The translations under genes and the position numbers were made by a program. The notes beneath the pieces are model-generated. The model worked only from the letters and a program-made list of their open reading frames with translations. It did not search any database and was not told the DNA's origin. 64,000 bases of DNA from RH-AL1 sp964235705 (GTDB taxonomy: Bacteria > Pseudomonadota > Alphaproteobacteria > Rhizobiales > Beijerinckiaceae). The first letter of the stretch is position 1. The number at the start of each line of letters is the position of its first letter. Shown piece by piece: positions 52,154 through 60,136 of the stretch. The stretch is taken from assembly GCA_964235705.1 (NCBI GenBank), contig CAXSDP010000016.1, forward strand, positions 1-64,000, written 5' to 3'.

Positions 52154-52171
52154 GAGCGCTTCGGTGCGCTC
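52154..52171 (-). promoter_or_regulatory. ANTAR-type hexaloop RNA hairpin
   Basis: On the minus strand, GAGCGC-ACCGAA-GCGCTC: a perfect 6-bp stem with a six-base loop whose bases 1 and 4 are A and G, the positions that define ANTAR targets. It begins about two bases after the predicted transcription start and is followed by the attenuator. A second hexaloop, often found in such leaders, is not evident. Confidence 0.65.
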
Positions 52172-52183
52172 ACGAAGCGGGTA

Positions 52184-52199
52184 GGCATGATCTGTGCCA
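52184..52199 (-). promoter_or_regulatory. Sigma-54 promoter candidate
   Basis: The minus strand reads TGGCACAGATCATGCC. The -24 element TGGCAC is exact and the -12 GC is at exact spacing (10 bases between GG and GC); the -12 box ATGC differs from TTGC at one base. The predicted start is near 52173, just before the hexaloop hairpin. Confidence 0.65.
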
Positions 52200-52279
52200 G
52201 ACGGGAGCGCCGTCGGGAACCATGTCCGACCCCCATTTGCGCGAAGGCCGAGAGTGCCCGTCCACCCCCGTGAAAACCT

Positions 52280-53533
52280 ATGACGTCCGCCTTCATCGTC
52301 TCGACCGGCGACGCGGGGGCGCGACCGCTTCCGGCGGACCTTGAAGCGGCCGGGATCACCATCCTCGGCATCACCGACGTGACCACGATGGTGGAGGCGG
52401 TGATACGCGCGTCTCCGGACCTGGTCGTTTGCTATGAAACCCATCCGGGCGATGCGCTTTTCGCAGGCACCGCTGCCTTACGAAACGTCTCGCCGCGCCC
52501 CGTCATCGTGTTCACGACCGATCCGGACGCGGAGAAGATCGAGCGGGCGATCAGCTCCGGCATCCACGTTTACGTCATCAACGGTTACGGCTCGCACCGT
52601 CTCCGCTCCGTCATCCACGTCGCCCAGGCCCGGTTCCGGCACGACCAACTCCTGCGGGACGAGCTGACCGACGTCCAGCACCGCTTCGACGAGCGCAAGC
52701 TGACGGATCGCGCGAAGGGCATCCTCATGCGGGTGCGCAACATCTCGGAGGACGAGGCGTACCGGGTGCTGCGGACCGCCGCGATGCAGAGCAAGCAGCG
52801 GATCGGGCGGGTTGCCCAACAAGTGATCGACGCCGCGCGATACGCCGAGTCGGTCAACCGCGCCGGCCAGCTCCGCATGCTGTCGCAGCGTTTGGTGAAG
52901 CTGTACGCGCTGATGTGCGCCGACGTGATGCCGGCCGAGACAGCCATCCTGTGCCGGCACTCGCTCGAGCAGATCGAGGGCAACGTCACCATCCTTCGCC
53001 GCACCCTGTCGAAGGCCACCTTCGGCGACCTGCTGGATGCCGCGCTGACGCCATGGGGTCCACTCAAGGCGGCCCTGACCGCCGCCCCACGGCACGAGCG
53101 CGTCGCCGAGATCGACGCCCTCGCCGAGCGGCTGCTGACGCGCTCCGAGGCCCTGGTGAAGACATTGGAGACGGCGGGGTTCGCCGGCGCGCTCCACGTC
53201 ATCAACGTGTCCGGGCGCCAGCGGATGCTGTCGCAGCGGATCGCCAAGGAGGCGGTGGTGGCGAGCTTCACGGCGGACGTGCGGCCCGGCGAGGCGGAAC
53301 GCGCCTTCGTCGAGGGGTTGGCCTACCTGAAGGGCATCCCGCTCTCGACACCGGAGATCCGCGCCCTGTTGGCGGAGGCCGACACGGCCTGGAGGGCGCT
53401 GCGCCCCATCCTCGATGGTGCCGGCGCCCCCGCCGCCCGCGCCGCCATCGCCGTGCTCAGCGAGACGCTGCTGACGCAGTTCGAGCAGCTGACCGACCTT
53501 TACGAGCGCTCGATGCAGATGATCATGGCGTAG
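52280..53533 (+). CDS. NasT-like ANTAR regulator fused to two PilJ/NarX-like sensor segments
   Basis: A 417-residue soluble protein. Residues ~1-125 are a receiver-like domain as in NasT, but the phosphoacceptor strand reads LVVCYET without an Asp at the usual place. ANTAR follows (~128-185): RKLTDRAKGILM and SEDEAYRVLRTAAM are its core. The rest (~188-417) has two PilJ-type helical segments with the boxes NRAGQLRMLSQRL (193-205) and NVSGRQRMLSQRI (309-321), like the P-box that binds nitrate in NarX. Predicted job: sense nitrate or nitrite directly and prevent termination in the leader of the divergent transporter. Sensing is inferred; ANTAR assignment is firm. NasR of Klebsiella does the same with a different sensor domain. 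Confidence 0.85.
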   Translation: MTSAFIVSTGDAGARPLPADLEAAGITILGITDVTTMVEAVIRASPDLVVCYETHPGDALFAGTAALRNVSPRPVIVFTTDPDAEKIERAISSGIHVYVINGYGSHRLRSVIHVAQARFRHDQLLRDELTDVQHRFDERKLTDRAKGILMRVRNISEDEAYRVLRTAAMQSKQRIGRVAQQVIDAARYAESVNRAGQLRMLSQRLVKLYALMCADVMPAETAILCRHSLEQIEGNVTILRRTLSKATFGDLLDAALTPWGPLKAALTAAPRHERVAEIDALAERLLTRSEALVKTLETAGFAGALHVINVSGRQRMLSQRIAKEAVVASFTADVRPGEAERAFVEGLAYLKGIPLSTPEIRALLAEADTAWRALRPILDGAGAPAARAAIAVLSETLLTQFEQLTDLYERSMQMIMA

Positions 53534-53665
53534 GGGTCGGCGGCGGCGCCGGGCGCGAGCGTTCGAAGCGACAAGCCACCGCGTTCACGCTAAAGCGTTC
53601 GCGGAACGCCGGGCCTAGAGGGTCAGCGCCCGCCCCGACACCACCCGAGCCGATAGAACGCCGCC

Positions 53666-55789
53666 ATGCCCGACCTCCTCCTCGAACTCTTCTGCGAAGA
53701 GATCCCGGCCCGCATGCAGGCGCAGGCGGCGGACGACCTTCGCCGCCTCGTCACCGACGCCCTCGTCGCGCGCGGATTGACCTACGAGGGGGCTGGGGCC
53801 TTCGCCACCCCGCGACGGCTCGCCCTCCACGTCGCCGAACTGCCGGCCGCGCAGCCCGATACGCGCGAGGAGCGCAAGGGACCCAAGGTCGGGGCGCCGG
53901 AGGCGGCGGTGGCCGGCTTCCTCAAGGGTGCCGGTCTCGCCTCGCTCGCCGAGGCGCGCGTGCAGGTCGACCCGAAGAAGGGCGACTTCTACGTGGCCGT
54001 GATCGAGCGGCGGGGGCGGCCCACCATCGACGTGCTGGCGGACCTGCTGCCGGGCGTGATCGAGGGCTTTCCTTGGCCGAAATCGATGCGCTGGGGCGCG
54101 GCGTCGGCCGCGTCCAACAGCCTGCGCTGGGTGCGGCCGCTCCATTCGATCCTCGCCACCTTCGGGCCGGACACGGAGGAACCGGAGGTCGTGCCCTTCG
54201 CCGTCGGCGGCATCGCGTCGGGCAACACCACGCGCGGGCACCGCTTCATGGCGCCCGAGCCCTTCACCGTGCGCCGCTTCGACGATTACGCGCCGGCGCT
54301 GGAGCGCGCCAAGGTGGTGCTCGACCCCGCGCGGCGGCGCGACATCATCCTCTACGACGCGCGCACCCTCGCCTTGGCGCAGGGCTACGAGCTCGTGGAG
54401 GACGAAGCGCTTTTGCACGAGGTGGCCGGCCTCGTCGAGTGGCCGGTCGTGCTGATGGGCACCTTCGAGGATACCTTCCTCGACATCCCGCCCGAGGTGA
54501 TCCGGGCGACGATCCGCGCCAACCAGAAGTGCTTCGTCCTGCGCGACGCGGCAACCGGTAAGCTGGCGCCCCGCTTCATCCTCGTCGCCAACATCGAGGC
54601 GTCCGACGGGGGCGCGGCGATCGCCGCCGGTAATGCCAAGGTGGTGCGCGCCCGGCTCGCCGACGCCCGCTTCTTCTGGGAGGGCGACCTCAAGATCCCT
54701 CTCGACGACCAGGTGCCGCGCCTCGACGCGGTGGTCTACCACGCCAAGCTCGGCACGCAGGGCGAGCGGGTCCGCCGCCTGATGGCGCTGGCCGGCGACT
54801 ACGCGGCCCTCGTCGGCGCCGACGTGGGGCAAGCCACGCGCGCGGCGCGACTCTGCAAGGCCGACCTCGTCACCGGCATGGTCGGCGAGTTCCCCGAGCT
54901 GCAGGGCCTGATGGGGCGCACCTACGCCGCGCGCGGCGGCGAGGCGCCGGCGGTGGCGGCGGCCTGCGAGGACCATTACCGCCCGCAGGGCCCGACCGAC
55001 CGCGTGCCGACCGACCCCGTGTCGGTCGCCGTGGCGCTCGCCGACAAGATGGACACGCTGGTCGGGTTCTGGGCGATCGACGAGAAGCCGACCGGCAGCA
55101 AGGACCCCTACGCGCTGCGGCGCGCGGCGCTCGGCGTGATCCGGCTGATCCTGGAGAACGGGCTACGACTGCCGATCCTCGACATCGGCGCGCGGGCGCT
55201 GGCCAGCAACCCGGCTTTCGCCAACTGGTTCATGGCTGACCGCCGAACGCTGCTGACCTCGTTGCTCGCCTTCTTCGCCGAGCGTTTGAAGGTGTACCTG
55301 CGCGAGACCAGGGCGCGGCACGACCTCATCGACGCCGTGTTCGGCTCGGCCGGCTCGGACGACTTCACCCTGGTCGTCCGTCGCGTCGCGATCCTCGGCG
55401 GCTTCCTGGCGAGCGACGAGGGCGCGAACCTGCTCGCCGGCTACCGGCGCGCCGCCAACATCCTGAAGGCCGAGGCCAAGAAGGCACCGGACGAGGCGGC
55501 CCTGTACGCCGACGCCTTCGACCCGGACGCGCTCGTCGAGCCGGCGGAGCGCGCGCTCGCCGCCCGGCTCGCGGCGGCGACGCCGGCCGCGGCGGCGGCG
55601 GTGGCCCGCGAGGATTTCGAGGCGGCGATGCGGGTGCTGTCGACGCTCCGCGAGCCGGTCGACACGTTCTTCGACGCGGTGACCGTGAACGCGCCCGATC
55701 CCGTCCTCCGCCTCAATCGCCTGCGGCTGCTCAACGGCTTCCGCGAGGCTGTCCACGCCGTCGCCGACTTCGCCCGCGTCGGCGGATGA
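53666..55789 (+). CDS. glyS: Glycyl-tRNA synthetase beta subunit
   Basis: A 707-residue GlyS. MPDLLLELFCEEIPARMQ begins the protein; FPWPKSMRWG, FLDIPPEVIRATIRANQKCF, VARL-type KVVRARLADARFFWEGD and DPYALRRAALGVIRLI are diagnostic. It binds tRNA-Gly. ATG 53666. The 132 bases upstream provide its own promoter region. Confidence 0.97.
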   Translation: MPDLLLELFCEEIPARMQAQAADDLRRLVTDALVARGLTYEGAGAFATPRRLALHVAELPAAQPDTREERKGPKVGAPEAAVAGFLKGAGLASLAEARVQVDPKKGDFYVAVIERRGRPTIDVLADLLPGVIEGFPWPKSMRWGAASAASNSLRWVRPLHSILATFGPDTEEPEVVPFAVGGIASGNTTRGHRFMAPEPFTVRRFDDYAPALERAKVVLDPARRRDIILYDARTLALAQGYELVEDEALLHEVAGLVEWPVVLMGTFEDTFLDIPPEVIRATIRANQKCFVLRDAATGKLAPRFILVANIEASDGGAAIAAGNAKVVRARLADARFFWEGDLKIPLDDQVPRLDAVVYHAKLGTQGERVRRLMALAGDYAALVGADVGQATRAARLCKADLVTGMVGEFPELQGLMGRTYAARGGEAPAVAAACEDHYRPQGPTDRVPTDPVSVAVALADKMDTLVGFWAIDEKPTGSKDPYALRRAALGVIRLILENGLRLPILDIGARALASNPAFANWFMADRRTLLTSLLAFFAERLKVYLRETRARHDLIDAVFGSAGSDDFTLVVRRVAILGGFLASDEGANLLAGYRRAANILKAEAKKAPDEAALYADAFDPDALVEPAERALAARLAAATPAAAAAVAREDFEAAMRVLSTLREPVDTFFDAVTVNAPDPVLRLNRLRLLNGFREAVHAVADFARVGG

Positions 55790-56257
55790 CACGACGCCCT
55801 GTGCGTGGGCTGTTTTCCCACATTTAAGGCCCGCGTGGATGGCGGGCGGGGTCGCCCGCGCACGATCAAGCGGGAACCGACCATGTGAACGATTATTGCA
55901 ACCGTGGTCCTCGAAGGCGTCTTCGACCTCGGCATCGCGGTCGTCTGCGCGATCGTCGCCGGCCCCGTGATCGCGGGGATCGCGGCGAGCGATGGCGACT
56001 TGGGCACCCTGCCCGCCGCGCTCCTCACCGCCAGCCTCCTGCCCGCCGGTGTCGTCCTGCTGATCGCCGGCGACCTGGGTGCGAGACCGTTCAAGGAATG
56101 GCGAAGCGCGCGGGGCGCGGGGGCTCCACCGCGCTCAGTGAACCCCCATTGGCGCATTCGTCGGCATCAGTCGCGCCGAAAACCCCCACGCGTTTTCCGG
56201 GGCGATGTTCTAGGATTCGCACGGGCTGGCGGCCGCCGCCGCCAGCGGGGGACTCGC
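55790..56257. other. 468-base region with a membrane-like ORF fragment
   Basis: Between glyS and the PLP enzyme. About 55883-56110 has the codon bias of a gene and encodes two hydrophobic segments (see the pseudogene entry). The rest, 56110-56257, looks non-coding and should hold the promoter of the downstream gene. Confidence 0.6.
55883..56110 (+). pseudogene. Small two-helix membrane ORF with TGA as second codon
   Basis: ATG 55883 is followed directly by TGA, then in the same frame TIIATVVLEGVFDLGIAVVCAIVAG in part, APVI..., and a second hydrophobic stretch to about residue 70, ending RPFKEWRS. Third-position GC is very high to about 56110 and falls afterwards. No stop occurs in frame before the downstream gene at 56258. 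It may be a decayed gene, or start at GTG 55904 with a stop lost to a one-base shift (a TGA lies at 56139 in another frame). Not recognised. Confidence 0.4.
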
Positions 56258-57499
56258 ATGACCGACCAGCCGAGAACGGTGGGGTTTTCGACGCTCGCGA
56301 TCCATGCCGGCACCCGACGCACCGGGGGCGGGTCGCTCGCCACGCCCCTTGACCGAACGGCGGATTTCATCCGCCACGACGATGCGGCCGCCACCCTGTT
56401 CGACGCCCCTCGCGGCCCAGGAACCGCCAACACCCTCCTCGAGGAGCGCGTGGCCGCGCTCGAGGGTGGCAGCGCCGCGCTCGCGCTCGCCTCCGGACGG
56501 GCCGCGCGCCTGCTCGCCCTGCAAGCCCTGTTGCGGCCGGGCGACGAGATCGTCGCCGTGCGAGGGCGATCCGGCGGCCCGGTCGACCGCTTCGACCAGA
56601 CCTTCGCGAGCTTTGGCTGGGCCGTGAAATGGGCCGACCCGGCGCGCCCCGAAGCCTTCGTGGATGCCTTGTCGGAGAAGACCAAGGCGATCGTCTGCGA
56701 GTCGATCGCCGATCCGGACGGCACGCTCATCGACCTCGAAGCGATCGCCACCCTCGCGCGCCGGGCGCGCCTTCCGCTGATCGTCGACAACACGCTGGCG
56801 ACACCCTACCTCGTGCGACCGATCGAACGGGGCGCCGACATCGTCCTGCACGCCGCCACCAAGTTCCTGGGCGGTCCCGGCGCGGCGGCCGGTGGCTTGA
56901 TCGTCGATGGCGGCAGCTTCGACTGGGCCGGGGACGAACGCTACCCCGCCCTGTCTCGACCGGCGCCCGGACACGGCGGCCTGGTGATCGGTGAAACCTA
57001 CGGCAACTTCGCCTTCGTCACCGCTTGCCGGATCCTCGGCCTACGCGACCTCGGCCCCACCCTGTCGCCCGTCGACGCTTCGGCGATCCTCGGCGGCATC
57101 GAGACGCTGCCGTTGCGGATGCGTCAGCATTGCGAGAACGCGCTGGCGGTGGCGCGCGGCCTTCAGCGGCACGGGGCGGTCGCGTGGGTGCGTTACGCCG
57201 GCCTGGCGGACGATCCCGGCCACACCCTCGCGCAACGCCGCTGCCCGAAGGGGGCCGGCGCGATCCTCTGCTTCGGCCTCAAAGGCGGCACCGACGCCTG
57301 CTTCGGCCTCATCCGACGCTTGAAGCTGATCGCGCGCGCGACCGGCACGGGGGGCACGCGCTCGCTCATCCTGTACCCGGCAGGACCGGCGCGCCGGTCC
57401 GGGCACGGCGTGCCCGGCGGCGACGTCCTGAGCCTGTCGGTCGGCCTGGAAGACGCCGACGACATCGTCGCCGACCTGTACCAGGCCCTGAAGTCTTAG
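56258..57499 (+). CDS. Divergent Cys/Met-metabolism PLP enzyme
   Basis: A 413-residue fold-type I enzyme of the cystathionine-gamma-synthase/O-acetylhomoserine sulfhydrylase family. FSTLAIHAGTR opens it; VDNTLATPYL and the PLP lysine K202 in HAATKFLGGPGAAAGG are kept. Changed positions: the YxR-NPT phosphate segment reads LFDAPRGPGTAN, and the Arg before SVGLE, which binds the substrate carboxylate, is Ser392 (VLSLSVGLE). So the reaction may differ from usual sulfhydrylases. The frame remains open upstream; ATG 56258 begins the conserved sequence. Confidence 0.82.
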   Translation: MTDQPRTVGFSTLAIHAGTRRTGGGSLATPLDRTADFIRHDDAAATLFDAPRGPGTANTLLEERVAALEGGSAALALASGRAARLLALQALLRPGDEIVAVRGRSGGPVDRFDQTFASFGWAVKWADPARPEAFVDALSEKTKAIVCESIADPDGTLIDLEAIATLARRARLPLIVDNTLATPYLVRPIERGADIVLHAATKFLGGPGAAAGGLIVDGGSFDWAGDERYPALSRPAPGHGGLVIGETYGNFAFVTACRILGLRDLGPTLSPVDASAILGGIETLPLRMRQHCENALAVARGLQRHGAVAWVRYAGLADDPGHTLAQRRCPKGAGAILCFGLKGGTDACFGLIRRLKLIARATGTGGTRSLILYPAGPARRSGHGVPGGDVLSLSVGLEDADDIVADLYQALKS

Positions 57500-57512
57500 G
57501 GGCTCAAGCCCC
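57499..57512. terminator. Palindrome across two convergent stop codons
   Basis: GGGGC-TCAA-GCCCC includes the last base of the PLP-enzyme stop and the ctaA stop (TGA on the minus strand). Probably a short bidirectional hairpin; no T-run. Confidence 0.4.
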
Positions 57513-58649
57513 GACGGTTCGGAGCGAACCCCGGGCCGCCGGCGGGCCGCGCTCGAGCGCGTCGCGCTCCACGCCGACCGAGAGCCGCTGCCGGTGGACC
57601 ACCGCCATCGCCAGGACGACCATGGCGAAGGCCTGGTGGAGCAGCCCGGCCCAGATCGGCACGACGAGCAGCAGCGTGACGATGCCGATCACCGCCTGCG
57701 CGCTCACGAGGCCCGCGAGGGCGACCGCGCGACGCGCGGCGGACGACCCGGGCAGGATCCTCGCGGTCCACGCGGCCTGCGCGAGGACGAGGGCCAGCAG
57801 CAGGTAGGCGGTCATGCGGTGCTGGAACTGCACGGTGGCGAGGTTGTCGACGACGTTGCTCCACAGCGGCGTCATCGCGCCGAGCACGTCGCCCGACGGG
57901 ATCAGGCGCCCGTCCATGAGCGGCCAAGTGTTGAAGGCCGCGCCGGCGCGTAGGCCCGCGACGAGGCCGCCGAGGCCGATCTGCGCGAGCACCAGCACGA
58001 CGATCCCCGTCGCGAGGTGGCGTCCGACGCCGGGAACGCGGGCGACGGGTCGGGCGACCGGCCGCTGCGCGACGGCGAGCCAGACGAGGGCTGTCAACGT
58101 GAAGGATGCCAGGAGGAGGTGCGTGGCGAGCCTCTGCTGCGCGACCTCGACGCGGCCGACGAGGCCGGACGACACCATCCACCAGCCGACGAAACCCTGC
58201 AGGCCGACCAACGCCACGACCCCGGCCATCTGCCACTTGAGCCGGGTGCCCAGCGTCCCTTTCGCCCAGAACGCGACGAGGGGCAGGAACAGGGCGAGGC
58301 CGAGCAGCCGACCGATCAGCCGGTGCGTCCACTCCATCAGGAAGATCGCCTGGAAATGGCCGAGCGTCATGTCCGGGAACAACGCGGAATATTGCGGAAT
58401 GGCTTTGTACTTGGCGAAGGCGTCGAGCCAGGCGGCGTGGCCGAGCGGCGGGATGACGCCGGCGACCGGCTTCCATTCTGTGATGGAGAGCCCGGATTCG
58501 GTGAGGCGGGTCGCGCCGCCGACCACCACCATCAGGAAGACCAGCGCCGCGACGCCCCATAGCCAGAGCGAGACCGCGCCGGACCGGCCTCGGACGTGGG
58601 CCGCCGCCACCTGACGAACCGTCATGGTCGAAGCGTTGGCGTGAAACAT
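57504..58649 (-). CDS. ctaA: Heme A synthase
   Basis: A 381-residue, eight-helix CtaA that oxidises heme O to heme A for cytochrome oxidase. VVVGGATRLTESGLSITEW, FLMEWTHRLIGRLLG, QRLATHLLLA, FQHRMTAYLLL and LLHQAFAM carry the heme-ligand histidines. The ATG at 58649 has AAAGGTG upstream; a GTG two codons earlier is possible. It converges with the PLP enzyme. Confidence 0.95.
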   Translation of the reverse strand: MFHANASTMTVRQVAAAHVRGRSGAVSLWLWGVAALVFLMVVVGGATRLTESGLSITEWKPVAGVIPPLGHAAWLDAFAKYKAIPQYSALFPDMTLGHFQAIFLMEWTHRLIGRLLGLALFLPLVAFWAKGTLGTRLKWQMAGVVALVGLQGFVGWWMVSSGLVGRVEVAQQRLATHLLLASFTLTALVWLAVAQRPVARPVARVPGVGRHLATGIVVLVLAQIGLGGLVAGLRAGAAFNTWPLMDGRLIPSGDVLGAMTPLWSNVVDNLATVQFQHRMTAYLLLALVLAQAAWTARILPGSSAARRAVALAGLVSAQAVIGIVTLLLVVPIWAGLLHQAFAMVVLAMAVVHRQRLSVGVERDALERGPPAARGSLRTVGA

Positions 58650-58770
58650 GGGCACCTTTCACCGGGTGGGCGCGGCCGACGAGGACCGCCGTTGCGTGGG
58701 GATTGATCGCGTCGAGGGACTGATATGGTGTTCAGATAGGACCGATGCCCGGGCCAAGTCCATCCGCGCC

Positions 58771-58842
58771 GGCGGCGCCCATTGTCGCTTGGCGCGCATT
58801 GTTCCCTTGGCGAGCATTATTCTCTTGGCGGCTCGATGTCGC
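58771..58842. repeat. Degenerate 18-bp tandem repeat, about four copies
   Basis: Units TTGGCGCGCATTGTTCCC (58789-58806) and TTGGCGAGCATTATTCTC (58807-58824) are flanked by weaker copies at 58771-58788 and 58825-58842. It lies in the 240 bases between ctaA and DUF2842; no gene overlaps it. Confidence 0.7.
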
Positions 58843-58889
58843 CGGTCTCACACACCCCCGCCGGGGGACAACCATGGGAGAACGCCGGG

Positions 58890-59102
58890 ATGCGACGCCG
58901 TCGGCGCAAGTTCTTTGGCGTGGTCGCGACGCTCGTCCTCGTCCTCATCTACGCCCCCGTCGCGATGGCCCTTGCGCAGGCGCGCTTCGTGCGGGGCGTG
59001 CCTGATCCGCTGCGATGGTTGGCCTACGTCGCGCTCGGCTTGGCCTGGGTGGTGCCGATGTTGCCGCTGGTGCGCTGGATGGAGCGGCCGGACGAAGACT
59101 GA
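58890..59102 (+). CDS. DUF2842 membrane protein
   Basis: A 70-residue protein, normal DUF2842 length. RRRRKFFGVVATLVLVLIYAPVAMA is basic then hydrophobic; a second helix (LAYVALGLAWVVPMLPLVRWM) follows with the family ending in WM-R-D. Two membrane helices, function unknown; widespread in alphaproteobacteria. ATG 58890 begins the conserved basic segment. Confidence 0.88.
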   Translation: MRRRRRKFFGVVATLVLVLIYAPVAMALAQARFVRGVPDPLRWLAYVALGLAWVVPMLPLVRWMERPDED

Positions 59103-59175
59103 CGTCCATCCCATAGCCTCTTTTCCGTGCGCGATCTTCGACCACCGTCGTCCCCAGCCGATCGATCGCCCTCGC

Positions 59176-59222
59176 TTGACTCCCCGTCCGAGTCCGGGAA
59201 TCTATTAGAACAAACACGGAAC
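59176..59222 (+). promoter_or_regulatory. LexA-regulated promoter of imuA
   Basis: GAAC-N7-GAAC, the alphaproteobacterial LexA box, is exact at 59208-59222. TTGACT at 59176-59181 is a good -35; the -10 is less clear, with TATTAG at 59203-59208 touching the box. Repressor bound there would cover the start region. Confidence 0.85.
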
Positions 59223-59263
59223 ATAGAGGCGAGTCGTTGTTGCGGGATGGACGGTCGGAACGG

Positions 59264-60136
59264 ATGGGCGGGTTGCGCGACGCCATCGCCCGCATCGAGG
59301 GCAGCGCGCCGGCGCGCTTCAGCGATGCCCGTCCCGCACGCTCGCGCGTGGCGCTCGGCCCCGACCTCGCGCTCGACGCGGCCCTGCGCGGCGGACTCCG
59401 GCGCGGTGCCCTGCACGAGGTCGTGGCGGCGACGCCCGGCGACGCCGGGGCCGCGTCCGGGTTCGCCCTGGCGCTCGCGGTGCGTTTGGCGACCGAGGGA
59501 TGCGCGCCGGTCATCTGGATCCTGGAGGACGAGGCCAGGGCCGAGGGTGGCGCCCCCTACGCGCCGGGTTTGGCCGAGCACGGGATGAGTCCCGACCGGT
59601 TGATCGTGGTCGGCACCGCCACCGGTCCCGACAGCCTGTGGGCGATGGAGGAGGCGCTGAAGTGCCGGGCGGTCGGCGCCGTGGTCGCCGACCTTTGGCG
59701 CACGCGGTCCTACGACCTCACCGCGTCGCGTCGCCTGGTGCTGGCCGCGCGCGCCAACGGCACCACCGGCCTGCTGGTGCCGGCCGGCGCGGCCGGTATG
59801 GCGTCGGTCTTCGCCTCGGCGGCGCACACCCGCTTCGAGGTCAGCGCCGCACCGGGACTGCCGGTCGGGGCGGCGGGTGGCCGGCTGCCCTTGCCCGGTC
59901 GCGCCGCTTGGTCGGTGCGGCTGGCGCGGAACAGGACGGGTCCATCGACTGGGGACGGGGAAAGCGGTTCTGATCTCGATCGCGACAGGGTTTGGCCCCT
60001 CGCCTGGGACCACGGGAAGGCATGGTTTCGTGATGCGCTACCTTTCCCTCTGGTTTCCCACGATGCCGACCGACCGCGTCCGCAAGCGGCTGGCGCGAGG
60101 GCCGCTGGGTGGATCGGCGATGGGACGAGCGGCTGA
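59264..60136 (+). CDS. imuA: ImuA, RecA-like mutagenesis factor
   Basis: A 290-residue ImuA. GLRRGALHEVVAATPGDAGAASGFALALAVRLA is the RecA-like opening without a full Walker A; PVIWILEDEARAEGGAPYAPGLAEHG and GAVVADLWRTRSYDLTASRRLVLAAR are typical. It works with ImuB and DnaE2 in damage-induced error-prone synthesis. ATG 59264 is chosen; TTG codons at 59237/59240 precede it. Its last 104 bases overlap imuB in another frame. Confidence 0.9.
   Translation: MGGLRDAIARIEGSAPARFSDARPARSRVALGPDLALDAALRGGLRRGALHEVVAATPGDAGAASGFALALAVRLATEGCAPVIWILEDEARAEGGAPYAPGLAEHGMSPDRLIVVGTATGPDSLWAMEEALKCRAVGAVVADLWRTRSYDLTASRRLVLAARANGTTGLLVPAGAAGMASVFASAAHTRFEVSAAPGLPVGAAGGRLPLPGRAAWSVRLARNRTGPSTGDGESGSDLDRDRVWPLAWDHGKAWFRDALPFPLVSHDADRPRPQAAGARAAGWIGDGTSG

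Noticed and set aside
52184..52198. GGCA-CAGATCA-TGCC as first ANTAR hairpin
   Set aside because: Loop is seven bases without the A1/G4 pattern and the sequence is better explained as the sigma-54 promoter, upstream of the predicted transcript.
53615..54976. Long minus-strand frame opposite glyS
   Set aside because: GlyS is fully supported on the plus strand; the opposite frame has no recognisable domain.
55904..57499. PLP enzyme with a 118-residue membrane N-terminus
   Set aside because: Family members start at the FSTLAIHAG segment; codon bias is lost between about 56110 and 56257, so the upstream frame is not part of the protein.
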